A stretch of 64,000 nt of DNA from Lysobacter sp. Root916. GTDB lineage: Bacteria; Pseudomonadota; Gammaproteobacteria; Xanthomonadales; Xanthomonadaceae. Location: contig NZ_LMJF01000001.1 of NCBI RefSeq assembly GCF_001429785.1, forward strand, positions 1,257,546 to 1,321,545, written 5' to 3'. The notes below the pieces were generated by a model that was given only the letters and a program-made list of their open reading frames with translations, was not told the DNA's origin and did not search any database. The position numbers were made by a program, and so were the translations under genes. Below are positions 40,747 through 49,759 of the stretch, in pieces; the first letter of the stretch is position 1; each line of letters opens with the position of its first letter.

Positions 40747-41796
40747 TCAAGCCTCGGGCTTGAACGCATCCCCCAGGGCATCCGCCGCGGCCTGCACCAC
40801 CGGGATCACCCGGTCGTAGGCCATCCGGGTCGGCCCGATCACGCCCAATACACCCAGTACCTGGCCGCCGGCGGTGTACGGCGCGGTCACCAGCGACACG
40901 CCTTCCAGCGGCGCCAGGCCGGTTTCCTCGCCGATGAAGATGCGCACGCCCGGGGCGTGGATGGTGCGCTCCAGCAGCTGCAGGATCTCGCGCTTGCGCG
41001 CGAAGGCCTCGAACAGCTCGCGCAGGCGATCCACGTCGGACAGCTCCTGCACGCCCATCAGCCGGGTCTGCCCGGCCAGCACCATGTCGTCGTCGCGGTC
41101 CGGCGCCAGCGCCTGCTCGGCCAGCTCGACCGACTGCGCCAGCAACGCGGCCATTTCCGACTGCGCGCTGCGCAGCTCGTGCAGCAGGGTCGCGCGGATG
41201 TCGGCGACCGGGCGCCCGGCGAAATGGCTGTTGAGGTAGTTGGCGACCCGTTCCAGCTCGCCGGCGTCGTAGGGCCGCTTGGTCTGGATGATGCGGTTCT
41301 GCACGTCGTGATCGGCGAACACCAGGATCGCGAGCACGCGCTGCGCGTCCAGCGGGACGAAATCGATGCGCCGGAACGCGAACTGCTCGCGCTTGGGCAC
41401 GCTGACCACGCCGACGAAATGGGTCATCGCCGACAGCAGCTCCGAAGCGCTGCCGAGCAAGGCCTGGGTGCCCGAACCGGTCGGCAGCTCGTTGCGCAGG
41501 CGCGCCAGGTCGCCCTCGGGCAGCGGCCGCACCTGCAGCAGCGAATCCACGAACAAACGATAGCCCTGCGCGGTCGGGATGCGTCCGGCCGAGGTATGCG
41601 GCGCGCTGAGCAGGCCGGCGTCCTCCAGGTCGGACAGGATGTTGCGGATGGTCGCCGCGCTCACGTCCAGGCCGGCATGGCGCGCCAGCGTCTGCGAGCC
41701 CACCGGTTCGCCACTGTGGATGTAGCGCCCGATCAGCGTGCGCAACAACTGGCGCGCGCGCGGGTCCAGGCTGAGGTCGGAAGAACGGCGATTCAT
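40747..41796 (-). CDS. hrcA: Heat-inducible repressor HrcA
   Basis: HrcA represses chaperone operons by binding CIRCE operators. The 349-residue protein has the N-terminal winged helix (RQLLRTLIGRYIHSGEPVGSQ, DVSAATIRNILSDLEDAGLL, HTSAGRIPTAQGYR) and the C-terminal GAF-like domain with RIFIGEETG and GVLGVIGPTRMAYDRVIPVV. The start MNRRSSDL at 41796 matches the family start; a longer frame upstream does not. A possible promoter, TTGCGC-16-TTATAT (41832-41805), ends only nine bases before the ATG, so the message may be nearly leaderless. Confidence 0.95.
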   Translation of the reverse strand: MNRRSSDLSLDPRARQLLRTLIGRYIHSGEPVGSQTLARHAGLDVSAATIRNILSDLEDAGLLSAPHTSAGRIPTAQGYRLFVDSLLQVRPLPEGDLARLRNELPTGSGTQALLGSASELLSAMTHFVGVVSVPKREQFAFRRIDFVPLDAQRVLAILVFADHDVQNRIIQTKRPYDAGELERVANYLNSHFAGRPVADIRATLLHELRSAQSEMAALLAQSVELAEQALAPDRDDDMVLAGQTRLMGVQELSDVDRLRELFEAFARKREILQLLERTIHAPGVRIFIGEETGLAPLEGVSLVTAPYTAGGQVLGVLGVIGPTRMAYDRVIPVVQAAADALGDAFKPEA

Positions 41797-42362
41797 CGCT
41801 TTCGATATAAGCGCGCCGGGCGGTGGGCGCAAGCGCGGCGATGCGCGCGCGCCGTTCATGCGGCCGGAGGCGCGTGTGAGAGCGCCCCCGGCTGGCTGGC
41901 CTGCGGGGCCTGGCAGCCACGCAATCGCGGCTCACGCCGCTCCCACAGGAAGCGTGCCTGCACGCACCGCCAGTCGGTCGGTCGGGTTTGCGGTAGGAGT
42001 GACGCAAGTCGCGACCGCGTCATCGAGCCATGATGCGCCCCCGCTCCTTGCTCAAACCCTGAAATCGATGCCAGCGGGCTCCCCACAACGTCCCCCTGTA
42101 GGAGCGACGCAAGTTCGCGACCGCGCCATCGAGCCGCGACGTAACTCCCGTTCCTCGCCCTCCTCCCCAAGCTCGATACCTAACGAGTTCCGCCCTCCCG
42201 TCGGAGCGACGTAACCCGCGATCGCGCCGCCCGCACTCGAAACTTGCCCACCGCCGCCCAATCTCAACCCTGGAGACTAATCCGACACAGATTGGCGGCA
42301 TTCCCTGCTAGCCCGGTCACCCCCGACCCGGCACAATCGCCGCTCCACAACGCCGCCAGCGC
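41797..42362. repeat. REP-like palindromes between hrcA and recN
   Basis: The 566-bp divergent gap holds one minus-oriented copy (41921-41949) and three plus-oriented copies (41993-42020, 42098-42125, 42200-42228) of the element described for 40083-40746. Two of the plus copies are followed by the same CATCGAGCC tail. No gene is visible. Confidence 0.75.
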
Positions 42363-44030
42363 ATGCTCACCCACCTTTCTCTCAAGCATTTCGTCGTGGT
42401 CAGCGCGGCCGAACTCTCGTTCGGCCCGGGCTTGACCGTGATCTCCGGCGAAACCGGCGCCGGCAAGTCGCTGCTGGTCGATGCCCTGGGCCTGATCAGC
42501 GGCCTGCGCGCCGACAGCGGCGTGGTCCGCCACGGCGCCGACCGCGCCGAACTGGTCGCCGACTTCTCGCTGGCAGACGCCGCGCCGGCCGCGGCCTGGC
42601 TGCGCGAGAACGAACTGGACGAGGACGACAGCTGCCAGGTCCGGCGGGTGATCCGCGCCGACGGCGGCTCGCGCGCCTGGATCAACGGCCGCCCGGCCAC
42701 CCTGGGCCAGCTCGCCGACCTGGCCTCGCGCCTGGTCGAGATCCACGGCCAGCACGAGCACCAGGCCCTGCTGTCCAAGGCCAGCCAGCTCGCCCTGCTC
42801 GACGCCTACGCGCGCAACGATGCCGCGCGCGCCGCGGTCGAAACCGCCGCGCGCGACTGGAGCGCCCTGCTGCGCGAACGCGACGCCCTGATCGCCAAGG
42901 GCGACGTCTCCGAACGCATCGGCTGGCTGGAGCACCAGCACGCCGAACTCGAGCGCGAAACCCTGGAACCCGAGGCGATCGCGCGCCTGAACGCCGATCA
43001 CAAGCGCCATGCCCACGCCGCCGGCCTGATCGCCGCCTGCGACGACGCCTTCGCCCGCCTCGGCGGCGAGGACGGCCCCTCGCTGTCGCGCAATCTGCAG
43101 CAGGTGCGCGCCGAACTGCAGCGCGTGGTCGAGCACGAGGCGCGCCTGAGCGACGTCGACGCCATGCTCGACGCCGCCGCGATCCAGGTCGACGAAGCCC
43201 TGGCCCTGCTCGGCCGCGTGCGCGACGACCTCGACCTGGACCCGTCCGCGTTCGACACCCTGGAACAACGCCTGGGCCGTCTGCACGAGCTCGCGCGCAA
43301 GCACCGCGTCGCCCCCGAACAACTGGCCGCGCACCGCGACGGCATGGGCGCCGAACTGGACGTCCTGCGCGGCGCCGGCGAACGCCTGACGCGCCTGGAC
43401 GGCGAGATCGCCGGCGCGCGCAAGGCCTGGCGCGGCAACGCCGACGCCCTGACCGCCTCGCGCAAGAGCGCCGCCCAGGCCCTGTCGGCCGCGACCACCG
43501 GCCTGATCGGCGAACTCGGCATGGGCGGCGGCCGTTTCGAGATCGCTCTGGAGCCCATCGACGAAGACCGCCCCGATCCGCAGGGCAGCGAGCGCGTCGA
43601 GTTCCTGGTCGCGGCCAACCCCGGCCAGCCCGCGCGCGCCCTGCGCAAGGTCGCCTCCGGCGGCGAGCTCTCGCGCGTCTCGCTGGCGATCGAAGTCGCC
43701 GCGCTGGGCCTGGACACGGTCCCCAGCATGGTCTTCGACGAGGTCGACTCCGGCATCGGCGGCGCCGTGGCCGAGATCGTCGGCCAGAAGCTGCGCGCCC
43801 TGGGCGCGAGCCGCCAGGTTCTGTGCGTGACCCACCTGCCCCAGGTCGCGGCCCAGGGCCACGCCCACTACCGGGTCAGCAAGTCGGCCAGCGAAGGCGT
43901 CACCCAGAGCGCGGTCCAGCGCCTGGACGCCAAGCAGCGCGAAGAGGAACTGGCGCGCATGCTCGGCGGCGTCGAGCTGACCAAGGAAGTGCGCGCGGCG
44001 GCCAAGCGGCTGCTGGCGGATGTGGTTTAA
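42363..44030 (+). CDS. recN: DNA repair protein RecN
   Basis: RecN is an SMC-like ATPase that holds broken DNA ends together during recombination repair. The 555-residue protein has the Walker A motif GETGAGKSLLVDALGLI near the start, a central coiled coil, and the ABC signature KVASGGELSRVSLAIE with Walker B VFDEVDSGIGG near the end. The length is normal. It is divergent from hrcA. A heptamer array starts five bases after its stop codon. No LexA box was recognised. Confidence 0.96.
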   Translation: MLTHLSLKHFVVVSAAELSFGPGLTVISGETGAGKSLLVDALGLISGLRADSGVVRHGADRAELVADFSLADAAPAAAWLRENELDEDDSCQVRRVIRADGGSRAWINGRPATLGQLADLASRLVEIHGQHEHQALLSKASQLALLDAYARNDAARAAVETAARDWSALLRERDALIAKGDVSERIGWLEHQHAELERETLEPEAIARLNADHKRHAHAAGLIAACDDAFARLGGEDGPSLSRNLQQVRAELQRVVEHEARLSDVDAMLDAAAIQVDEALALLGRVRDDLDLDPSAFDTLEQRLGRLHELARKHRVAPEQLAAHRDGMGAELDVLRGAGERLTRLDGEIAGARKAWRGNADALTASRKSAAQALSAATTGLIGELGMGGGRFEIALEPIDEDRPDPQGSERVEFLVAANPGQPARALRKVASGGELSRVSLAIEVAALGLDTVPSMVFDEVDSGIGGAVAEIVGQKLRALGASRQVLCVTHLPQVAAQGHAHYRVSKSASEGVTQSAVQRLDAKQREEELARMLGGVELTKEVRAAAKRLLADVV

Positions 44031-44034
44031 GGCC

Positions 44035-44167
44035 GGGATTCGGGATTCGGGATTCGGGATTCGGGATTCGGGATTCGGGATTCGGGATTCGGGATTCGGG
44101 ATTCGGGATTCGGGAATCGGGAATCGGGAATCGGGAATCGGGAATCGGGAATCGGGAATCGGGAATC
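44035..44167. repeat. Two-phase heptamer array behind recN
   Basis: Eleven perfect GGGATTC units (44035-44111) are followed without a break by eight perfect GGGAATC units (44112-44167). The cores GATTC and GAATC are reverse complements, so the two halves can pair into a long imperfect hairpin. The array begins five bases after the recN stop. Short degenerate relatives flank dnaK/dnaJ at 37391 and 37490. Confidence 0.97.
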
Positions 44168-44200
44168 GGAAGAGCTTTGCGTGCCGTGGCCACTCTCGAT

Positions 44201-44233
44201 TCGTCATCCCCGCGAAGGCGGGGATCCAGTGAC
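44201..44233. repeat. Dispersed palindromic element
   Basis: TCGTCATCCCCGCGAAGGCG followed by GGGATCCAGTGAC contains the stem ATCCCCGC/GCGGGGAT with loop GAAG (44206-44225). This form is a widespread proteobacterial intergenic repeat, the source of spurious VIPAKAGIQ and WIPAFAGMT peptides in translations. Nothing else is seen in 44234-44390. Confidence 0.75.
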
Positions 44234-44393
44234 TTGCTCGGCCTATCGCCGACGACGCAAGCGCCCTAGAACCTCTCGGTTCCATAGTGGGTGACCACTC
44301 ACGTGCCGAGTGGAGTCAGCGCGCGAACGACGCCGCGGACGCGTCCCGTATTGGACCTAAGCCTGCCGCGGCAACACGGCCCGCACCAAAGCA

Positions 44394-44417
44394 AAGGCCC
44401 GCCATGAGCGGGCCCTT
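44394..44417 (-). terminator. Terminator after fur
   Basis: On the minus strand GGCCCGC-TCATG-GCGGGCC is followed by TTTGCTTT. It lies about 55 bp after the fur stop. Confidence 0.75.
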
Positions 44418-44471
44418 CTAGTCTGGCGGCACCGGCGAGCGCGGCGCTCCACCGATCCCGCACCGCGCCCC

Positions 44472-44873
44472 TCAGCGCTTCTTGCGCACGTACAGCACCA
44501 GCGAGTGCTCTTCGATCTCGTAGCCGTGCTTGGCCGCGATCTTGCGCTGCAGCTCTTCGATCTCGGCGCTCTCGAACTCGGTGATCTTGCCGGTCTCGAT
44601 GTCGACCATGTGGTCGTGATGATGGCCGCGGTCGAGCTCGTACACCGACTGCCCGGCCTCGAAGTTGTGCTTGAGCACCAGGCCCGCGGATTCGAACTGG
44701 GTCAGTACGCGGTAGACCGTGGCCAGGCCGATGTCCTCGCCCTTTTCCAGCAACAGCCGGTAAATGTCTTCGGCGGTCATGTGGCGCGGCTTGGATTGCT
44801 CCAGCAGCTCCAGGATCCGCATGCGCGGATGGGTGACCTTGAGTCCGGCGTTGCGCAGGTCCTGCGATTCCAT
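44472..44873 (-). CDS. fur: Ferric uptake regulator Fur
   Basis: Fur represses iron-uptake genes when loaded with ferrous iron. The 133-residue protein has the winged-helix domain (KVTHPRMRILELLEQSKPRHM, GLATVYRVLTQFESAGLV) and the metal/dimer domain with HHHDHMVDIETGKITEFES. The cysteine pair CxxC seen in many Fur proteins is absent, as in other Xanthomonas-type Fur proteins that use only His/Asp/Glu sites. The start MESQDLRNAGLKV at 44873 is preferred; the upstream extension is Arg/Pro-rich and unlikely. It is divergent from bamE, the common arrangement. Confidence 0.95.
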   Translation of the reverse strand: MESQDLRNAGLKVTHPRMRILELLEQSKPRHMTAEDIYRLLLEKGEDIGLATVYRVLTQFESAGLVLKHNFEAGQSVYELDRGHHHDHMVDIETGKITEFESAEIEELQRKIAAKHGYEIEEHSLVLYVRKKR

Positions 44874-45014
44874 CTGATCGTCCTTCTTTATCGTGCTGAC
44901 TGGGCGGCCCGGGTCGGCGTTCGCGCGCCGGCGGCGCGGCGGCCGCGGCCGGAACGGCGGATGAACGCGTCTCGGCGCGCCCCGGTCCACCCCTTGTGGA
45001 TGCGGCCTTCAGTG

Positions 45015-45020
45015 TATCAT
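45015..45020 (+). promoter_or_regulatory. Putative -10 box of bamE
   Basis: TATCAT lies 44 bases before the bamE ATG in the 190-bp fur/bamE divergent gap; a poor TTGTGG is about 15 bases upstream. The spacing is short, so this is tentative. Confidence 0.3.
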
Positions 45021-45063
45021 CGGCGCGTTACCCGCCCGTCGCAGACATAGGTCCCAGCACACG

Positions 45064-45459
45064 ATGCGCAAGCTCCTGCTCGTCCTTTCGATCGCCTTGA
45101 TCACCTCCGGTTGCGGCATTCTCTATAAGCAGCCGATCTACCAGGGCAACCTGCTCGAGAAGACCGCGGTCGACCAGCTGCAGACCGGCATGACCAAGCA
45201 GCAGGTGCAGTTGCTGCTGGGCAGCCCTTCGATCGAAGACCCGTTCCACCACGATCGCTGGGACTACACCGCGACCCAGCGCACCGGCCGCCTGGCGCGG
45301 ACCGAGAAGAAGAACCTGGTCCTGTACTTCGAGAACGACGCCCTGGCCCGCTGGGACGGCGACTACTTCCCGGAGCAGGACGAGCAGATCGCCAAGGCCG
45401 CGCCGAAGCAGTTCGGCCGCAACCTGGCCAAGGAAAAGGACAAGAAGCGCCGCCGCTGA
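45064..45459 (+). CDS. bamE: Outer membrane assembly lipoprotein BamE
   Basis: BamE (SmpA/OmlA) is a lipoprotein of the BAM complex that inserts beta-barrel proteins in the outer membrane. The 131-residue product has the lipobox ITSGC (Cys17). The conserved region YQGNLLEKTAVDQLQTGMTK is followed by QVQLLLGSPSIEDPFHHDRWDY, both family hallmarks. The C-terminus is Lys/Arg-rich. It is divergent from fur and convergent with rnfH. Confidence 0.96.
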   Translation: MRKLLLVLSIALITSGCGILYKQPIYQGNLLEKTAVDQLQTGMTKQQVQLLLGSPSIEDPFHHDRWDYTATQRTGRLARTEKKNLVLYFENDALARWDGDYFPEQDEQIAKAAPKQFGRNLAKEKDKKRRR

Positions 45460-45489
45460 GGCCGCGCTTCTCCGGTTTCCAGCGTTTCC

Positions 45490-45508
45490 GGCACCGCCAA
45501 GCGGTGCC
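45490..45508. terminator. Hairpin between convergent bamE and rnfH
   Basis: GGCACCGC pairs with GCGGTGCC (8 bp, loop CAA) in the 55-bp gap between two convergent stops; likely a terminator for both strands. Confidence 0.6.
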
Positions 45509-45514
45509 TGCCCC

Positions 45515-45796
45515 TTACTTGGACGAGCCGCCCTTGAGCGGACCGCGCGCCTGCGCGCGGCGCCTGCGCGCGTCCTTGGGATCGGCCAGCAGGGGCCGCA
45601 GCAACTCGACCCGGTCGCCATCGCGCAGGACCGCGTCGGGCTCCGCGCGCACCCCGTACACCGCATAAGCCACCGCCTCCTCGTCCCGCGCCCAGCCCGC
45701 CGCGGCCAGCGCGTCGCGCACGCGCGCGCCCTCGGGCAGGTCCAGCGCGCAGGTCTCGAACCGCCGCGGCCAGGCGCGGACCAGCTCGATCTTCAC
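45515..45796 (-). CDS. rnfH: RnfH-family ubiquitin-like protein
   Basis: The 93-residue protein has the RnfH (UPF0125) pattern: [20 protein letters not shown], then VRDALAAAG, AVYGVRAEPDAVLRDGDRVEL and LLRPLLADPKDARRRRAQ. It has a beta-grasp fold; its role is not settled. The GTG start at 45796 overlaps the ratA stop by four bases (GTGA), the normal ratA-rnfH coupling in proteobacteria. An ATG start farther upstream would run antisense to the known order. Confidence 0.9.
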   Translation of the reverse strand: MKIELVRAWPRRFETCALDLPEGARVRDALAAAGWARDEEAVAYAVYGVRAEPDAVLRDGDRVELLRPLLADPKDARRRRAQARGPLKGGSSK

Positions 45797-46227
45797 GCCT
45801 CGTCCCCGCGATCGGCGACCCGCACGAAGTCGTCGACCATGCGGTCGGCCAGGCTTTGGAAGCCGATCGCCATCGCCGGGCCCAGCAGCTTCACCGCCGG
45901 CTCGAACTCCAGGGTCAGGGTGACCTTGCAGGCCGACTCGTCCAGGGCGTGGAACTCCCAGCGCCCGCCGAGCTGGCGGAACGGGCCGTCGACCAGCTTG
46001 AGCTCGATATGGTGGGGCGGCGACAGGGTATTGCGGGTGGTGAACCAGGTCCGCAGCGCCCCCAGTCCCAGGTCCAGCCGCGCCACCATGTGGCTGTCGC
46101 TGGCCTCCAGCACCTGCGCGTTCTCGCACCAGTCGAAGCGCCGCGGATAGGCCGCGACGTCGTTGACCAGCGCGTACATGCGCGCGGCGGAATGTTCGAC
46201 TAGGGCGGAACGACGGATGGTCGGCAT
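45793..46227 (-). CDS. ratA: START/polyketide-cyclase-like protein RatA
   Basis: The 144-residue protein opens with [20 protein letters not shown], the usual beginning of the RatA/COQ10 family, and has [21 protein letters not shown] and [10 protein letters not shown]. RatA of Escherichia coli was reported to block ribosome subunit joining, while homologues bind ubiquinone; which applies here is unknown. Together with rnfH it is encoded divergently from smpB, as in most gammaproteobacteria, with only 42 bp between the starts. Confidence 0.93.
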   Translation of the reverse strand: MPTIRRSALVEHSAARMYALVNDVAAYPRRFDWCENAQVLEASDSHMVARLDLGLGALRTWFTTRNTLSPPHHIELKLVDGPFRQLGGRWEFHALDESACKVTLTLEFEPAVKLLGPAMAIGFQSLADRMVDDFVRVADRGDEA

Positions 46228-46269
46228 GGAATATTCGCTAGCGGCCGCGCAATCGAGGACAATGGCGCG

Positions 46270-46782
46270 ATGGCTAAAAATGCAAACAACAAGGCCGGCA
46301 AGGATAAAGGAAAGGGCGGCGCCGGCGGCACCATTGCCCTGAACAAGCGCTCGCGCCACGACTACCACCTCGAGGAACGCTTCGAGGCGGGCCTGGCCCT
46401 GCAGGGCTGGGAGCTCAAGTCGATCCGCGCCGGGCGCGCCAACATCACCGATGCCTACGCGGTCATCCGCGCGGGCGAGATGTTCCTGTACGGCTCCCAG
46501 ATCAATCCGCTGATCTCGGCCTCGACCCACGTCGTGGCCGAGGAACGGCGCACCCGCAAGCTGCTCCTGCACCGGCGCGAGATCGACAACCTGATCGGCC
46601 GGATCCAACGCGACGGCTACACCGTGGTGCTCACCGCGCTGTACTGGAAGGGCAACAAGGTCAAGGCCGAGATCGCCCTGGCCAAGGGCAAACAGAGCCA
46701 CGACAAGCGCGAAGCCAGCAAGGAAAAGGATTGGGCGCGCGAAAAGCAGCGCACGATGCGGCGCCATAACCGCGACGCTTGA
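46270..46782 (+). CDS. smpB: SsrA-binding protein SmpB
   Basis: SmpB carries tmRNA to stalled ribosomes. The 170-residue protein contains [20 protein letters not shown], the [19 protein letters not shown] core and the C-terminal basic tail with [20 protein letters not shown], all family marks. A Lys/Gly-rich N-terminal extension of about 20 residues is a little longer than usual. No ssrA gene was seen nearby. It is divergent from ratA. Confidence 0.97.
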   Translation: MAKNANNKAGKDKGKGGAGGTIALNKRSRHDYHLEERFEAGLALQGWELKSIRAGRANITDAYAVIRAGEMFLYGSQINPLISASTHVVAEERRTRKLLLHRREIDNLIGRIQRDGYTVVLTALYWKGNKVKAEIALAKGKQSHDKREASKEKDWAREKQRTMRRHNRDA

Positions 46783-46962
46783 GGGCGTAGCCGGTTGCAG
46801 CCTGGAGATCGGATTCGCTAGCCCCTCTTGCCGGGAGAGGGGAATGGGCGCGCGTGCGAGGACCGACGCCTGAAAGTCCCGCCATGGGCCGGGCCCACGC
46901 GCGGCTACGGTTCGCCTTCGACTCACCCCATCCTACGAGTCGAGCGCCGTTCGCCCGGGAAT

Positions 46963-47331
46963 CTAGCGAATCAGTCGCAACCCGGCTGCGACCGCCGGAG
47001 GCCGCGGAGGCTCGGGTTCGGCACCGTCGCGCTCGGCGAGTTGCGTATTCCAGCGGATGAAGCGAACCACCGCAAGCCGCTCGCGCAGCCGCCCTGCGAC
47101 CTCTTCCATCGATTCTCCCACCGTCCGCTCGGGGTATTTGACGAACGGCTGCGACAGCAAGTTGGGGATATCCGCAGGCGCCATGGCGGCGATATGCAAC
47201 GCGATGTCGTGGGCAAGCTGCCTGAACTCTTCCGTGCGCTCGGCGAAGTCCGTTTCTAATCCGAACTCCACCAGCACGCCGATCCGGGATAGATGAACAT
47301 AACCGTGTATCGAATGCAGGGGATAGGACAT
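46963..47331 (-). CDS. Mini elongation factor Ts-like protein
   Basis: The 122-residue product aligns by eye with the core of bacterial/chloroplast EF-Ts: [20 protein letters not shown] contains the TDF of the EF-Tu-contacting TDFV motif. It continues with [20 protein letters not shown] and the downstream [19 protein letters not shown] and VVRFIRWN. It lacks the N-terminal UBA-like domain and the usual helical insert between the two segments, so it is under half the length of Tsf. The V of TDFV is an Ala here. The C-terminus is a Pro/Ala tail. Upstream AGGT is a weak ribosome site. It may be a functional stand-alone core or a decayed duplicate; the frame is intact. Confidence 0.75.
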   Translation of the reverse strand: MSYPLHSIHGYVHLSRIGVLVEFGLETDFAERTEEFRQLAHDIALHIAAMAPADIPNLLSQPFVKYPERTVGESMEEVAGRLRERLAVVRFIRWNTQLAERDGAEPEPPRPPAVAAGLRLIR

Positions 47332-47513
47332 CGCGGGTTACCTAGGCACGAACCAGCCGATCGTCGACACGGCTGCGGCGGTACGGGAATGAATGTCAGC
47401 ACACTGTAAGACAAATTTGCCCATGCCACCGGACACAGCTCGCCCTATCGATAGCCCACATGGCTGTCGTCGCCGCGGCATTGAACTCCATCGAGCCGCA
47501 CCGCGACGAACAA

Positions 47514-49703
47514 CTACTCCCCCGGCAAGGTAAACGTAAACGTCGCGCCCTTCCCTTCCACGCCCTCGGCGCGGATGCTGCCGCCGTGGCGTTCGACGAT
47601 GCGCTTGACCGAGGCCAGGCCGATGCCGTGGCCGGGGAAATCGCTGTCGGTGTGCAGGCGCTGGAACGGCCGGAACAACTTGCCCACGTATTCCTGGGCG
47701 AAGCCCGCGCCGTTGTCGCGTACGTGGAACTCCGTCAGCCCCTGCGCATTGGTGGTGGCGCCGAACGCGATGCGCGCCTGAGCCTGGCCGCGGGTGAACT
47801 TCCAGGCGTTGCCCAGCAGGTTCGCGAGCAGGTTACGCAGCAGCGGCGCATCGCCGACCACGGTCAGGCCGGGTTCGATCTCGACTTCGACGCTGCGCTG
47901 CGGGTCGGCGGTGCGCAGCTCCTCGACGATTTCTCCGGCCATCCTGCTCAGGTCGATGCGATCGAACTTGAGCTCGCTGCGCGCCAGACGCGACATCTGC
48001 AGCAGGGCGTCGATCAGCTCGCCCATGCGCCCGGCCGCCTTGCGCACCCGGCTGAGGTAGTCGCGGCCGGAGTCGTCGAGTTGCGCGGCGTGTTTCTCGA
48101 TCAGGATGCGGCTGAAGCCCTCGATCGCGCGCAAGGGCGCGCGCAGATCGTGCGAGACGCTGTAGGCGAACGCCTCCAGCTCCTGGTTGGCCACGCTCAG
48201 CTCGCGCGTGCGCAAGGCCACGCGCGCCTCCAGGGTACGGTTGAGCGCGTGCACGCGTGCCTCCGCGCGCAAGCGCTCGGTCACGTCCTCGATCTGGACC
48301 AGGCCGGTGATGTCCTGGCCGACGTTGCCGGGCACCGGCGAATAGGTCAGTTGGACCTGACGCACCAGCCCGTCCCCGCGATGCAGGCGCCGCGTCGCCC
48401 GGTGCACGCCGTCGGTGTCGGTGCGGCCGGTGGCCTTGCCGATCAGTTCGTGGTCCTCGTTATCGAACAGGGCATCGAAACGCGTGCCCAGCAAGGCCGC
48501 TTCGTTGTTGCCGACGATCGCGACCAGGGCCGGATTGGCCTCGACGATGCGGCCTTCGCTGTCCAGCAGGGCCTTGCCGATCGCCGAATAGCGCATCGCG
48601 CTGCGGAAACGGGTTTCGCTGCGGCGATAGTCCTCGGTCATGCGCAAGGCGATCTTGCGGGCGCGCGCCTCGGTGCGGGCCAGGGTCAGCGCTACCGCGT
48701 ACAGCAGCAGGGAGGCGAACAAGCCCAGCGCCAGCATGTTCTGCAGACTGGCCAGGCGCGGCGCCGACTGCGCCTGCGGGCTGGATTCGAACTCCAACCG
48801 CCAGCGCCGCCCGTAGACGTCCAGTGTGGTCGAGTGGCGGAACGCCGACTCCACCTCGTCGCGCCCGCGCGGGCTGGCGTACAGCAAGGTGCTGCGGGCG
48901 CCTTCGACGTCGTAGACGCGGAAGCGCGCGTCCTTGAAGGCGCCGCCCATCGAATTCTCGGCGAAACGTTGCATGCGGAACGGCACGTAGACCCAGCCCT
49001 GCATCGAGCTGCGACGCGCGTCCAGGCTCTGCGGCCGATCGCCGCCGCGGTACACCGGCAGGTACAGCACCAGCCCGGTCTGCTTCTCGGCTCCGTCCTG
49101 GATGAGTTGCAACGGCCCGGTCAGCTGCGGTTGGCCGGATTCCAGCGCCGCCAGCATCGCGGCCGCGCGGGTCGGCTCGGAGTACATGTCGTAGCCGATC
49201 GCCGCCACGTTGGCCGCGGTCTTGGGTTCCAGGTACAGGATCGGGCCGTAGTCGCGGCGCACGCCGCGCGGCCGCACCTCGAGCAGGCCGTAGCCGGATT
49301 CGCGCCATTCGGTTTGCAGGTCCGGCAGGCGCGAGCTGCGCACGTAGCCGCCGAAGCCCAGCCCCAGCATCGCCGAGAAGCGCTGGCTCAGGTTCATGCC
49401 CTCGACGTAGGCGCGCCACTGTTGCGGGGTCGGCCGCGCCACCGAGGCGAACAGCGACACGCCGCCGCCGGCGACCAATTCGTAATAGATCAGGCGCTGC
49501 CGCATCAGGTCGGTGATGACCTCGGTCTGGACCTGAAACTCCGATTCGGCGGTGCGCAGTTCGCGATCGCGCGCCACGGTCCAGGTGGTGAACACCAGCA
49601 CCAGCGCGCCGATCAGCACCAGCAAGGCCAGCAGATAGCTGCGACGCGGCACCAGGCCAGACAGCTGTGCCGCGGCGGAATCGTCCGAATGGGTTGAGCT
49701 CAT
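47514..49703 (-). CDS. CHASE-PAS sensor histidine kinase
   Basis: The 729-residue membrane kinase has a first helix at about 23-43, a periplasmic CHASE domain (GGYVRSSRLPDLQTEW, AIGYDMYSEPTRAAAM, QTGLVLYLPVYRGG), a second helix at about 325-345, and a PAS domain (AIGKALLDSEGRIVEANPAL). A HisKA box (FAYSVSHDLRAPLRAIEGFS) and a HATPase (NLLGNAWKFTR, GAGFAQEY, GHGIGLASV) complete it. CHASE domains sense small extracellular ligands. No response regulator is adjacent. The start at 49703 gives the short cytoplasmic N-terminus; it is 56 bp from the one-span membrane gene upstream and likely in its operon. Confidence 0.92.
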   Translation of the reverse strand: MSSTHSDDSAAAQLSGLVPRRSYLLALLVLIGALVLVFTTWTVARDRELRTAESEFQVQTEVITDLMRQRLIYYELVAGGGVSLFASVARPTPQQWRAYVEGMNLSQRFSAMLGLGFGGYVRSSRLPDLQTEWRESGYGLLEVRPRGVRRDYGPILYLEPKTAANVAAIGYDMYSEPTRAAAMLAALESGQPQLTGPLQLIQDGAEKQTGLVLYLPVYRGGDRPQSLDARRSSMQGWVYVPFRMQRFAENSMGGAFKDARFRVYDVEGARSTLLYASPRGRDEVESAFRHSTTLDVYGRRWRLEFESSPQAQSAPRLASLQNMLALGLFASLLLYAVALTLARTEARARKIALRMTEDYRRSETRFRSAMRYSAIGKALLDSEGRIVEANPALVAIVGNNEAALLGTRFDALFDNEDHELIGKATGRTDTDGVHRATRRLHRGDGLVRQVQLTYSPVPGNVGQDITGLVQIEDVTERLRAEARVHALNRTLEARVALRTRELSVANQELEAFAYSVSHDLRAPLRAIEGFSRILIEKHAAQLDDSGRDYLSRVRKAAGRMGELIDALLQMSRLARSELKFDRIDLSRMAGEIVEELRTADPQRSVEVEIEPGLTVVGDAPLLRNLLANLLGNAWKFTRGQAQARIAFGATTNAQGLTEFHVRDNGAGFAQEYVGKLFRPFQRLHTDSDFPGHGIGLASVKRIVERHGGSIRAEGVEGKGATFTFTLPGE

Positions 49704-49759
49704 AGCGCGAGCATACAAGCCGAGCCAGCGCCGAGGCACGTTTGCGGCACGCCCGCCGC

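Noticed and set aside
39427..42362. CIRCE operator for HrcA
   Set aside because: No TTAGCACTC-N9-GAGTGCTAA-like inverted repeat was found around hrcA, grpE or dnaK; targets may lie at groESL elsewhere.
44035..44167. CRISPR array
   Set aside because: Units are 7 bases with no spacers; it is a simple tandem repeat.
46783..46962. tmRNA gene next to smpB
   Set aside because: No tRNA-like ends or tag frame were recognised in the 180-bp gap.
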